Source: Rhodocyclaceae bacterium
GTDB lineage: Bacteria > Pseudomonadota > Gammaproteobacteria > Burkholderiales > Rhodocyclaceae
Assembly: GCA_020445805.1 (NCBI GenBank)
Contig: JAGRFX010000010.1
Coordinates: 1-45,816, forward strand
Length of the DNA: 45,816 nt
Direction: 5' to 3'
Shown piece by piece: positions 29,168 through 37,004 of this stretch (position 1 is the stretch's first letter; every line of letters starts with the position of its first letter). A program made the position numbers and the translations under genes. Under the pieces are notes generated by a model. The model had not been told where the DNA came from. It saw only the letters and a list, made by a program, of their open reading frames with translations, and did not search any database.

Positions 29168-29869
29168 ATGAGATGCTGCGCTTTAGCCCTGTTCATTGCG
29201 GTCTCGTCCACCGCCTGCAAGACGATGGAAGGCCTGAGCCAAGATCTGGGCGGCGTCTTCGGCGGATCCGCAAAGGAAGTGATCGTACCGAGGGACCGGG
29301 CGGAAATGGTCAAGGGCGTGCAAACCATGCTCAGCGAGAAGGGATTCAACCCCGGAACGATCGACGGAAAGGATGGTCCGGGAACACGATCCGCCCTGCG
29401 CGCTTTTCAGAAATCGCGAGGAATGACTGTGACCTCGGGCATTACAGACGAAGCCTACCTACAGTTGGCCTCCGACGATGACTCCAAAGCCGCACCGCAA
29501 GCGGAAGATCCCGAGGATTCGCGCGAGTGCGCGAGGAACTTTGCGAAACAGCAGGGCTTCCGAAATTACCGGACCACGGCGACGCTCCAAGGCACGAGTC
29601 CGACGGTGGCAACGAACCGGCTCGTAAGGGAACTGGGTCGCAAGGGATTCATTATCAACTCGCAGAATCCCTCCGCAGGCCAAGTCAACGCGACCTTTGA
29701 TGCGGGGCAGTCCGACATTCAGATTTCAGCATTTATCGAACGCAATGGCACCGGATCAAGGGTCGAACTCAATTACGTGGGTACCGGTGCCGGATTCGGA
29801 GTGCTCTTTACGCCAGCAAGTGCGTACCGAAACGACCTATGCAGCTATATCGAAGCGATGGGAAGGTAA
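29168..29869 (+). CDS. Lipoprotein with peptidoglycan-binding domain
   Basis: A 233-residue lipoprotein. A short signal peptide (MRCCALALFIAVSSTAC) ends in a lipobox at Cys17. At about residues 46-105 lies a PG_binding_1 domain (VKGVQTMLSEKGFNPGTIDGKDGPGTRSALRAFQ, with the hallmark DG--G--T--A---FQ). The C-terminal 110 residues form another strand-rich domain with two cysteines (SRECAR, NDLCSYI). It probably tethers the outer membrane to peptidoglycan or senses wall structure. ATG 29168 is chosen on the signal peptide; upstream in-frame ATGs at 29105 and 29126 have no better ribosome binding site. Confidence 0.8.
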   Translation: MRCCALALFIAVSSTACKTMEGLSQDLGGVFGGSAKEVIVPRDRAEMVKGVQTMLSEKGFNPGTIDGKDGPGTRSALRAFQKSRGMTVTSGITDEAYLQLASDDDSKAAPQAEDPEDSRECARNFAKQQGFRNYRTTATLQGTSPTVATNRLVRELGRKGFIINSQNPSAGQVNATFDAGQSDIQISAFIERNGTGSRVELNYVGTGAGFGVLFTPASAYRNDLCSYIEAMGR

Positions 29870-29942
29870 TCCCCCACTCCAAGCTGTCTGCAGAAGCAGA
29901 CGTCGTCGGGCATCGACCAAGCTAAGGCCATGATGCTCTGCC

Positions 29943-30116
29943 TTATCGCACATGCTCGCTGAAATGTTCGAGCATGCGTGTCGCGCGCTCGCGACTCCAG
30001 CCATCGTCCAGCACCGGCGACAAATCGTCCGCCCCGTCTGAGGCCGCCAGCAAGGCAAGGTCGTGCCGGCCCCGCGCGCCCGTTGCGCGAACCAGCCCCG
30101 GGGCCCTTCGTAGCAT
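29943..30116 (-). CDS. Possible small protein (57 residues)
   Basis: The frame reads MLRRAPGLVRATGARGRHDL and continues with LALLAASDGADDLSPVLDDG, ending in ATRMLEHFSEHVR. GCGAGGCG lies just before the ATG. The acidic, helical second half looks protein-like. However, part of it overlaps the 49-bp repeat shared with 26.5 kb, so it may be a chance frame in a repeat. Confidence 0.3.
   Translation of the reverse strand: MLRRAPGLVRATGARGRHDLALLAASDGADDLSPVLDDGWSRERATRMLEHFSEHVR
30043..30091. repeat. Imperfect 49-bp repeat, copy 2
   Basis: The partner of 26505-26553, in the same orientation and about 82 percent identical by eye, with the GGCACG-N-CCTTGCCTTGCTGG core on the minus strand. It lies in the intergenic region before the PocR kinase. 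Confidence 0.5.
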
Positions 30117-30397
30117 CGCCTCGCGGTCCTTGCTCCGCGCTGACGCGCCTGACCAGCGGCCTCAAGAATTATTACTTCCGACCGATTGCAGGTTCACGTA
30201 TCGGGCCGCACGGGCCGTGCCTGGCACCAGCGCGAACCGTCGCCCCCTTGGCCGTCCCGCGCGAACGGCGCGCCGGATGGCGGCTGGTCGTGCAGACGCC
30301 GGCCCAGATATGAGCGAGACGACCACCCCATGCGCAGCGGCGATCCGCATACGGATCACGCACGCTCGGCGGCGTCAGCAACCCGGGAGGAGACTCG
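30117..30397. other. Intergenic region upstream of the PocR kinase
   Basis: No supported gene. An in-frame extension of the kinase frame exists but is Arg/Pro-rich and looks non-coding. A promoter for the kinase is expected here; I could not point to clear boxes. Confidence 0.4.
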
Positions 30398-30451
30398 GTG
30401 GAATTCGAAGAAAGCGCCCCCAAGCGGGCGCAGCAGGGCGCAGCGCGATGA
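30398..30451 (+). CDS. Possible 17-residue leader peptide coupled to the PocR kinase
   Basis: A GTG follows a very strong GGAGGAG site with 5-bp spacing. The frame reads VEFEESAPKRAQQGAAR and its TGA overlaps the kinase ATG (ATGA). The kinase start itself has no ribosome binding site. This resembles the leader ORF in front of the GGDEF-EAL gene. It may serve translational coupling, or the true kinase N terminus may be altered by a frameshift. Confidence 0.35.
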   Translation: MEFEESAPKRAQQGAAR

Positions 30452-32583
30452 AGTTTGCCAAGCTCGTCGATGTCGGTTCGCTGAGGGCGCTGTGCGAAGG
30501 CTTTACCAACGTCACCGGGGCCGTCACCGCCATCCTGGAACTGGACGGCGAGGTGCTCATCGCCACCGGCTGGCAGGACATCTGCACTCAGTTCCACCGG
30601 GTACACCCCTGCACCGCCCAGCGCTGCCTGGAAAGCGACACGGCCCTGGCCTGCCACCTGCGGCAGGGTGCGCCCTACAACATCTACGAGTGCAAGAACG
30701 GCCTGGTCGATATCGCGGTGCCCATCGTGGTCGGCGGAACCCACGTGGCCAACCTGTTCACGGGGCAGTTCTTCTTCGAGCAACCCGATCTGGTTCGCTT
30801 CGCACGGCAGGCCGAGGAGTTCGGCTTCGACCAGCAGGAATACCTGCAGGCCCTGGATCGGGCGCCCGTCTTCTCCAGGGATCACATCAAGCGGATCATG
30901 GATTTCCTGACGCGGCTGGCCAGCGTCATCGGGGAGATGGGCCTGGGCGGTTTGCGGACGCAACAGGCGGCGCAGGCGCTGGCCCATGAGCGCGGGATCC
31001 TGCGCACCCTCATCGATACGCTGCCCGATCTCGTCTGGCTAAAGGACCAGGAAGGCGTTTACCTGGGCTGCAATCGCCGCTTCGAGGACGTCTACGGCGC
31101 CACGGAGTCGGACATCGTCGGAAAGACCGATTACGACTTCGTGGACAAGGCATCGGCCGACGGCTTCCGGGCCAACGACCTCCGGGCCATGGCGGACCAG
31201 GGCCCCTCGGTCAGCGAAGAGGAAACCATCTACGCATCGGACGGTCATCGCGAGCTGGTCGAGAAGACGAAAGTCCCGATGCACGATGCCAGCGGAAAGC
31301 TGATCGGCGTGTTGGGCATCGGCCATGACATCACGGCCCGCAAGGCGGCCGAGGAAGAGATCGAGCGGCACCGGCTGAGGCTGCAGGACCTGGTGGACGA
31401 ACGAACGGCGGATCTGAAGCTGGCCAAGGAAGCTGCCGAAGCCGCGAACATCGCGAAGAGCGCCTTCCTCGCCAACATGAGCCACGAGATCCGGACTCCG
31501 CTGAACGCCATCACCGGCATGGCGCAGATGATCCGTCGCGGCGGCGTCTCGGAAGCCCAGGCCGAGCAACTGGGCAGGCTCGAGGGGGCCAGCCATCATC
31601 TGCTGGGCATCATCAACGCCATTCTCGACCTGTCCAAGATCGAAGCCGGCAAGCTGTCGCTCGAACAGGCGAGCTTCAGCGTGGTCGGACTCTTCGACCA
31701 GGTGGTGTCAATCATTCAGGCCCAGGCCAGTGCCAAGCGACTCGCCATCGAGGTGGACCACGCGTCGGTGCCGCCCTGGCTGGTCGGCGACCCCATGCGC
31801 TTGCGGCAGGCCCTTCTGAACTATGCCGGCAACGCCGTCAAGTTCACCAACGAGGGCAAGATCGCCCTGCGCGCGCGGGTAACCGACGAGACGCCCGATG
31901 GGCTGTTGGTCCGATTCGAGGTCGCGGATACGGGCGTGGGCATCGCCCCGGAGGACCGCGTGCGGCTCTTCGGCGCCTTCGAGCAGGCCGACAACACGAC
32001 GACGCGCCAGTATGGTGGCACCGGCCTGGGCCTGGCCATCACCAGGCGCCTCGCCGAGCTGATGGGCGGCGAGGCCGGGGTCAGCAGCGAGGTCGGCAAG
32101 GGCAGCACCTTCTGGTTCTCGGCGTGGCTGGCCCGAGGCCGGGCGCCCGGCAGCGCCGCAGACGCGGAGCCCTCGGGCCGGGACGCCGAGGCAGAACTGC
32201 GCGCGCGATTCGCCGGGCGGCGCATCCTGCTGGCAGACGACGAACCGACCAATCGCGAGATCACGCTCATGCTGCTGGATGACGTGCGCCTGATTGCCGA
32301 TGTTGCCGCAGACGGCGCGGAGGCCCTGCAGCTGGCCACGGCGCATCCCTACGACCTGGTCCTGATGGACATGCAGATGCCGCGCATGGACGGCCTGCAG
32401 GCCACCCGTCACATCCGCCGGCTGGACAGCGCGGCGCATGTGCCCATTCTCGCCCTGACGGCGAATGCCTTTGCCGAGGACAGGACCCAGTGTCTGGAGG
32501 CTGGCATGGATGACTTCATCACCAAACCGATCAGCCCGGAGACGCTCTACCAGACCCTCCTGAAGTGGCTGCCTCGCAGCTAG
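30448..32583 (+). CDS. PocR-PAS hybrid histidine kinase with receiver domain
   Basis: A 711-residue cytoplasmic kinase. Residues 1-165 are a PocR ligand-sensing domain (LCEGFTNVTGAVTAILELDG, then a Cys-rich segment CTQFHRVHPCTAQRC and a later YECKNGLVDIAVPI). PocR domains are predicted to sense small hydrocarbon-derived ligands. A PAS domain (180-300; DLVWLKDQEGVYLGCN) follows, then a short coiled coil, HisKA with His346 in MSHEIRTPLN, HATPase (NAVKF, DTGVGI, GGTGLGL) and a receiver with Asp641 in LMDMQMP. The HisKA, ATPase and receiver closely resemble those of the giant hybrid at 3142-8139, suggesting a shared origin. Two hemerythrin genes lie downstream. ATG 30448 lacks its own ribosome binding site; see the leader ORF. 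Confidence 0.92.
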   Translation: MKFAKLVDVGSLRALCEGFTNVTGAVTAILELDGEVLIATGWQDICTQFHRVHPCTAQRCLESDTALACHLRQGAPYNIYECKNGLVDIAVPIVVGGTHVANLFTGQFFFEQPDLVRFARQAEEFGFDQQEYLQALDRAPVFSRDHIKRIMDFLTRLASVIGEMGLGGLRTQQAAQALAHERGILRTLIDTLPDLVWLKDQEGVYLGCNRRFEDVYGATESDIVGKTDYDFVDKASADGFRANDLRAMADQGPSVSEEETIYASDGHRELVEKTKVPMHDASGKLIGVLGIGHDITARKAAEEEIERHRLRLQDLVDERTADLKLAKEAAEAANIAKSAFLANMSHEIRTPLNAITGMAQMIRRGGVSEAQAEQLGRLEGASHHLLGIINAILDLSKIEAGKLSLEQASFSVVGLFDQVVSIIQAQASAKRLAIEVDHASVPPWLVGDPMRLRQALLNYAGNAVKFTNEGKIALRARVTDETPDGLLVRFEVADTGVGIAPEDRVRLFGAFEQADNTTTRQYGGTGLGLAITRRLAELMGGEAGVSSEVGKGSTFWFSAWLARGRAPGSAADAEPSGRDAEAELRARFAGRRILLADDEPTNREITLMLLDDVRLIADVAADGAEALQLATAHPYDLVLMDMQMPRMDGLQATRHIRRLDSAAHVPILALTANAFAEDRTQCLEAGMDDFITKPISPETLYQTLLKWLPRS

Positions 32584-32863
32584 GCTGCTGCGGGGCCCGG
32601 AACACCGGTCCGGGTGACCGCGCCGACCCTTGCAGCGAGCGCCACGCCCCCGCCCGTCGGCTATGGAAGAATCAGAGCACGTCCGGAAGCTGCCCGGCCG
32701 ATGCTTCGTTACAGGGCCCAGATCGGACCCGACGCGCGGGATGCGACCAGGCGGGCGCGGATGGAAAGGTTCCAGTCGGCAAAACGAAGATCGAGCCCCG
32801 CGCGTCGAGCGCCGGGTGACATAATGGCGGACCAGGCGGCCACAGTATTTGACACCCCCAACC

Positions 32864-33268
32864 ATGCCCGACCCAGAGCCCGACAATTCCGACCTTCGCC
32901 GTCGGGTGCAAGCGCTTGACACGCAGCACGCGCGAATCCTCGTGCTGGCCCGTGAAGCCCTGGATCTTGCCATCGAGTACAAGGTGGACGGCCTGCACCG
33001 GGCGCTGGACCTCCTGCACAAGCGCTTGAACGAGCACTTCGAGGACGAGGAGCGCCTGCTCCAGGAACTGCAGTTCGAAGGCCTGGTGGACCACTGCGAA
33101 TCCCATATGGCCCTGATGGAGCGGTTCGCCGAACTGCTCGTGCAGGTCGCCACCGGGGGCGCCTCCACCGGAGAAGTGGTCAAGTTCATCGAAGGGCCGA
33201 TCAAGGGCCACTTCGGTATCACGGATGCGCCGATCGATCTGTTTCTTCGCACCGCAACCAGCCGCTGA
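32864..33268 (+). CDS. Bacteriohemerythrin-like protein 1
   Basis: A 134-residue single-domain hemerythrin, which binds O2 reversibly at a di-iron site. All expected ligands are in place: His22, His58, Glu62 (EHFEDEE), His77, His81 (DHCESH), His116 and Asp121 (GHFGITD). There is no signal peptide, so it is cytoplasmic. It is followed by a paralogue sharing the HFEDEERLLQ core. The ATG at 32864 is chosen; the ribosome binding site is weak. It may buffer or deliver oxygen, or report it to the upstream kinase (inference). Confidence 0.88.
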   Translation: MPDPEPDNSDLRRRVQALDTQHARILVLAREALDLAIEYKVDGLHRALDLLHKRLNEHFEDEERLLQELQFEGLVDHCESHMALMERFAELLVQVATGGASTGEVVKFIEGPIKGHFGITDAPIDLFLRTATSR

Positions 33269-33391
33269 GGGGTCCCATGCGTCGTGCAAAGGCGGCTGAA
33301 TCTGGCACGCTGTACGCAGCCTGAATCCGACGCGCTCGCCATTCCAATACATTCCCCATACGCCGCAGCCCCAGAAGACGCAGGAGACGAC

Positions 33392-33814
33392 ATGCCCACC
33401 TCGAAGCCGGCCGACAAACTGACCCAGCTGAAGCGCGCGGCACGCAACCTCGACGACCAGCATGCCCAGATCGCGTCCCTGGCCCGACAGGCGGAATTTC
33501 TGGCCGGGGCGGGATACGCCCCCGCACTCCAAAGCCTGCTGAACGAATTGTCGGAGCGGCTCCAGGAGCACTTCGAAGACGAGGAGCGCCTGCTCCAGAC
33601 ACTGGACTTCGGCGCCCTTGACGCGCACAAGGATTCGCATCTTGACTTGGGCAAGGGACTGGCCGGCCTGCTCAAGGCCGTTTCGGAAGAGGCGGCCGCT
33701 GCCACGGACGTCCAGCAGTACATTTCCGGGCAGTTGCGGGCACACTTCCTGGCAGGCGACGCGGACGTGGACCTGTTCATCAAGGGCAAGCTTCAGGAAT
33801 ACGCCGCCGCCTGA
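33392..33814 (+). CDS. Bacteriohemerythrin-like protein 2
   Basis: A 140-residue paralogue of the preceding hemerythrin. The full di-iron ligand set is visible: His24, His60, Glu64, His79, His83, His118 and Asp123. The core EHFEDEERLLQ is shared with copy 1, while the N-terminal and C-terminal parts differ, so the duplication is not recent. It has its own good ribosome binding site (AGGAGA) and lies 123 bp downstream. The C-terminal tail ends LFIKGKLQEYAAA. Cytoplasmic oxygen binding is the likely role. Confidence 0.88.
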   Translation: MPTSKPADKLTQLKRAARNLDDQHAQIASLARQAEFLAGAGYAPALQSLLNELSERLQEHFEDEERLLQTLDFGALDAHKDSHLDLGKGLAGLLKAVSEEAAAATDVQQYISGQLRAHFLAGDADVDLFIKGKLQEYAAA

Positions 33815-34058
33815 CCCGAGGTCGGCAAGTCCTGGCGATCGCGATTCCGTTCGATGTGCAGTGCGGGGGCCTTCGCGGGGTCGATGCGACCGAATCATCG
33901 GGGTGACCCGCGCTGCCCTGAAGCGCCCGGGAAAGCCGAGGGTCGGCCGAGTGGCCTGCAAGGATGGGTTCCCGGCCCGGAGGTCACTGATGCTGCGTTG
34001 CCGGAGTCGATCCCAATTGCCGACGAGGTGATCGGTCCGGTTTGACAGGGGAGGCATC

Positions 34059-35021
34059 GTGGGTGCAATGCAGCTTACGGTGATTGGCGCCGGATCGGTT
34101 GGACTGGCCGTGGCGGCCAGTTTCGCCCAGGCCGGCTGCCAGGTCAGCCTGATGGCGCGCCCGGGTGCCCTCGATCGCCTGCGCGCGCGGCCCATCACGG
34201 TGGCCGGCATGCTGGGCGAGCACCGCATCGACGCGGGCGCCCTCCGCGTCGAGGACGCGACCCGGCCTCCGCCGGCCTGCATCGATTGCGACATGCTGGT
34301 CGTCACCACCAAGGCCTATGACGTGGCCGACGCGGTCCGTCCCTACGCGGACGCCACGCGAAGCATCGCCCCACGCGCCGTGCTCCTGATGCAGAACGGC
34401 CTGGGATCGGCGGAGGCGGCCCGAGGGGTCCTGGGCCCGCACATCCCCATTTACTCGACAGCCATGCTGATCGGCATGCAGCGGGTCGGCGACACCCACA
34501 TCAAGGTCACCGCCCACTCGAGCCCCGTCTGGTGCGGCGCCCTGCTCGGCGACGACGAGGCCGCGCTGGCGTCGCTCATCGACGCCGCCAGCGGCGGCTT
34601 CCTGCCGATGGTGCGACAGCCGGACATCGAACAGACGATCCTGTCCAAGCTGCTCTTCAATACCTGCATGAATCCGACCGGCGCCCTGACCGGCCTGTGC
34701 TACGGCGACCTGCTCGAGAATGCCCACTCCCGGGCCCTGATCACCGAACTGGCCAGCGAGACCTTGCAGGTCTTTGCGGCAACGAGCGGCTTCCGGCCCT
34801 TCGCCAGTGGACAGGACTACGTCGAGAACCGGCTGATGCCCGTCGTCATTCCCCACTCGGCCCCCCACCGCTCGTCCATGCTGCAGGATCTGGAAGCCGG
34901 CCGGCGTACCGAGATCGACTTCCTCAATGGCGCCATCGTGCGGATGGGCGCAAGCGCCGGCATCGCCACGCCGAATCACCGCTGCCTGGTCTCCCTGATC
35001 CACGCCCGCGAGCCGGCGTGA
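34059..35021 (+). CDS. Ketopantoate reductase family protein (PanE/ApbA-like)
   Basis: A 320-residue NADPH-dependent reductase of the 2-dehydropantoate 2-reductase family. The Rossmann motif is at the start (TVIGAGSVGLAVAASFAQAG), with the family Lys in VVTTKAYDVADA and the NGLGS stretch. The helical C-terminal domain holds SKLLFNTCMNPTGALTG and the conserved RRTEIDFLNGAIVRMG. It could act in pantothenate synthesis, or on another 2-keto acid; the neighbouring aldolase and TIR genes do not decide. The GTG at 34059 has a strong GGGGAGG; the in-frame ATG at 34068 is possible. A 40-bp gap separates it from the aldolase gene, so they form an operon. Confidence 0.88.
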   Translation: MGAMQLTVIGAGSVGLAVAASFAQAGCQVSLMARPGALDRLRARPITVAGMLGEHRIDAGALRVEDATRPPPACIDCDMLVVTTKAYDVADAVRPYADATRSIAPRAVLLMQNGLGSAEAARGVLGPHIPIYSTAMLIGMQRVGDTHIKVTAHSSPVWCGALLGDDEAALASLIDAASGGFLPMVRQPDIEQTILSKLLFNTCMNPTGALTGLCYGDLLENAHSRALITELASETLQVFAATSGFRPFASGQDYVENRLMPVVIPHSAPHRSSMLQDLEAGRRTEIDFLNGAIVRMGASAGIATPNHRCLVSLIHAREPA

Positions 35022-35061
35022 GCCGCGCGCTCGCTCACCGATCCACTCCGGAGGTCCCGCC

Positions 35062-35826
35062 ATGACCCAAGCCACATCCGAGCAAGCCACCCAATTGTCC
35101 GAGGCGGAGCGGCGCCTGCGCGTCGACCTGGCCGCCTGCTACCGGCTGGTGGCCCACTTCGGCTGGGACGATCTGATCTTCACCCACATCTCGGTCCGAC
35201 TGCCCGGGCCCGAGCACCATTTCCTGATCAACCCCTATGGCATGCTCTTCGACGAGATTACGGCCTCGAGCCTGGTCAAGGTCGGCAGCGATGGGCAGAA
35301 GGTCGAGGACAGCCCCTACCCGGTCAACCCGGCCGGCTTCACGATCCACAGCGCCATCCACGCTGCACGGGACGATGCCCACTGCGTCCTGCACGTGCAC
35401 AGCATCAACGGCGTCGCCGTCTCGGCCCAGCAGGATGGCCTGCTGCCCCTCTCCCAGCACTCGATCTTTCCCCTGGCGTCCCTCGCCTACCACGACTACG
35501 AGGGCGTTGCCCTCAACGACGACGAAAAGCCCCGGCTGGTCGCGGACCTGGGCCACAAGCGCTGCCTGATCCTGCGCAACCACGGCCTGCTGACGGTCGG
35601 GCGCACCGTGGCCGAGGCCTTCGTGGCCATGTACTTCCTGGAGGCCGCCTGCATGATCCAGATCCGCGCCATGGCCGGCGGCCAGCCTCTGCGACTCATC
35701 GACCCCGCCATCGTCGACGGCGCCGAGGCGATGTGGGAGAAGGTGACCCATGGTGCCGGCGGCGGCCTCGCCTGGCCCGCGCTGCTGAGGAAGCTGGATC
35801 GCGTCAATCCGGGCTACGCGAGCTGA
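35062..35826 (+). CDS. Class II aldolase/adducin family protein
   Basis: A 254-residue zinc-dependent aldolase or epimerase-like enzyme. Zinc ligands are visible in LHVHSINGVAV (two His) and ILRNHGLLTVG (third His), with the N-terminal DDLIFTHISVRLPG and the loop INPYGMLFDEITASSLVKV. Most class II aldolases of this type act on sugar phosphates such as fuculose phosphate, but many relatives in proteobacteria have unassigned substrates. It has a GGAGG site. Its stop lies 2 bp before the TIR gene start, so the two are translationally coupled. Confidence 0.9.
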   Translation: MTQATSEQATQLSEAERRLRVDLAACYRLVAHFGWDDLIFTHISVRLPGPEHHFLINPYGMLFDEITASSLVKVGSDGQKVEDSPYPVNPAGFTIHSAIHAARDDAHCVLHVHSINGVAVSAQQDGLLPLSQHSIFPLASLAYHDYEGVALNDDEKPRLVADLGHKRCLILRNHGLLTVGRTVAEAFVAMYFLEAACMIQIRAMAGGQPLRLIDPAIVDGAEAMWEKVTHGAGGGLAWPALLRKLDRVNPGYAS

Positions 35827-35828
35827 AC

Positions 35829-36773
35829 ATGACCGCAACGGGCCGAGCGGTCGCGGTTTTCATCTCTCACGCCGGGCCGGATTCGGACTTCGCCCGGTGG
35901 CTTGCCGAAGGACTCGGCCAGGTCGGCATCACGGCCCGCCTCGACCAGGCCGAGATCCGGGCCGGCGACAACATCGTCACCTGGATGAACGACGCCATTG
36001 GCGAGTCCGACTATCTCCTCGTGCTGCTGAGCCCCGAGACCCGCGACCGGTACTGGGTCCGCATGGAGTGGTCCAGCGCCCTGATGAAGGAGGCCCACCT
36101 GCGTCGAGCCTTCGTGATCCCGGTGCTGCTGCCGGGGCTCGAGGAATCGGACATCCCCGACCTGCTTCGGGCGAAGGCATTTCTCGACTTCCGCAGCGAC
36201 GTCGACGCGGCCTTCCTGAAGCTCGTGTCCCGGCTCAAGGACGACGAACTCGCGCAACGCGAGCTGGGGCGCCTGCCGACGCCGGCTCCGCGCAATGTCG
36301 TCGCGCATATCGAAGCGCATCTTCCGTTCGACAGCACCGCCATCGACGTGATCGTCCACAGCAATCGCTTCGGGCGCAGCTTCCGTCTCCGGGTGCCAAC
36401 CACCGCAACCCCCAGCTACCTGATGGGCATGCTGCGCGAAACGCTCAATCTGAAGTTTTCGAATGTGGACCATGACCTGGGGGTCGAGCTCTCCTACACC
36501 TACACGCTGCGCCACGACGGGCAGGCCCTGACCCTGAACCAGACGCTGGCCGATGCGGGCGTCAAGGACGGCGACCGCCTGGCGCTGTGGATTCGCGTGA
36601 CGCTCCGCGACCTGGTCGAAGACAAGGCGCTCGGAGACCAGGTCTTCTTTCATATGTACCAGGCACATCTGTCCGCGATGACCGATGAACTCCGAAAAGC
36701 CCGCAAGCGGGCCTTCTCGTCATCCGAAATCGCGCGCATCGCCTCACAGTTCTTCGATCACGTGGATGCGTGA
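35829..36773 (+). CDS. TIR-domain protein with C-terminal ubiquitin-like domain
   Basis: A 314-residue protein. Residues 7-135 form a TIR domain (VAVFISHAGPDSDFARWLAEGLGQ, LSPETRDRYWVRMEW) with the putative catalytic Glu80, four residues after Trp76, as in NADase TIR enzymes. Residues about 168-260 read as a beta-grasp ubiquitin-like domain (AIDVIVHSNRFGRSFRLRVP, then LRHDGQALTLNQTLADAGVKDGDRLALWI). A helical tail (262-314) follows. The chain does not end in Gly-Gly, so the domain is probably a fixed fusion rather than a conjugated modifier. It starts 2 bp after the aldolase gene and ends near a hairpin. TIR enzymes cleave NAD+ in many defence systems; that role is an inference here. Confidence 0.82.
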   Translation: MTATGRAVAVFISHAGPDSDFARWLAEGLGQVGITARLDQAEIRAGDNIVTWMNDAIGESDYLLVLLSPETRDRYWVRMEWSSALMKEAHLRRAFVIPVLLPGLEESDIPDLLRAKAFLDFRSDVDAAFLKLVSRLKDDELAQRELGRLPTPAPRNVVAHIEAHLPFDSTAIDVIVHSNRFGRSFRLRVPTTATPSYLMGMLRETLNLKFSNVDHDLGVELSYTYTLRHDGQALTLNQTLADAGVKDGDRLALWIRVTLRDLVEDKALGDQVFFHMYQAHLSAMTDELRKARKRAFSSSEIARIASQFFDHVDA

Positions 36774-36805
36774 AACCCGAACCGTGAAGGGCCACGCTTG
36801 ACGTC

Positions 36806-36825
36806 ATGCCCGTCGCTGCGGGCAT
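36806..36825 (+). terminator. Hairpin after the TIR-ubiquitin-like gene
   Basis: A 7-bp stem (ATGCCCG with CGGGCAT) and a 6-base loop lie 33 bp after the stop. There is no T-run, so it is a weak or non-intrinsic terminator candidate. Confidence 0.35.
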
Positions 36826-37004
36826 CGGGGGTTCGGCCTCTGTCGCTGAATGGATGAGCGCAGAGCCTTCGGATTCATTCTGCTGAGTGGCCAGCGCGGG
36901 CCCCAGCCTGTCGATGCGGACACGCTGCGCGTGTCCCTGGCCTGTTTCGCCTGTCCCCGGGTTCGGGCGCCACACCCGCCGTCACGTCGGGGACCGGCGT
37001 CGCA

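Noticed and set aside
32596-32614. Six-bp stem after the PocR kinase considered as a terminator
   Set aside because: Short stem, no T-run and no other support.
31708-33789. Long leftward open frame opposite the PocR kinase end and the hemerythrins
   Set aside because: It runs antisense to three supported genes and reads as Ser/Arg-rich non-coding sequence.
36918-36936. Small inverted repeat GGACACG-CTGCG-CGTGTCC between convergent genes
   Set aside because: A 7-bp stem without a T-run; likely chance in GC-rich DNA.
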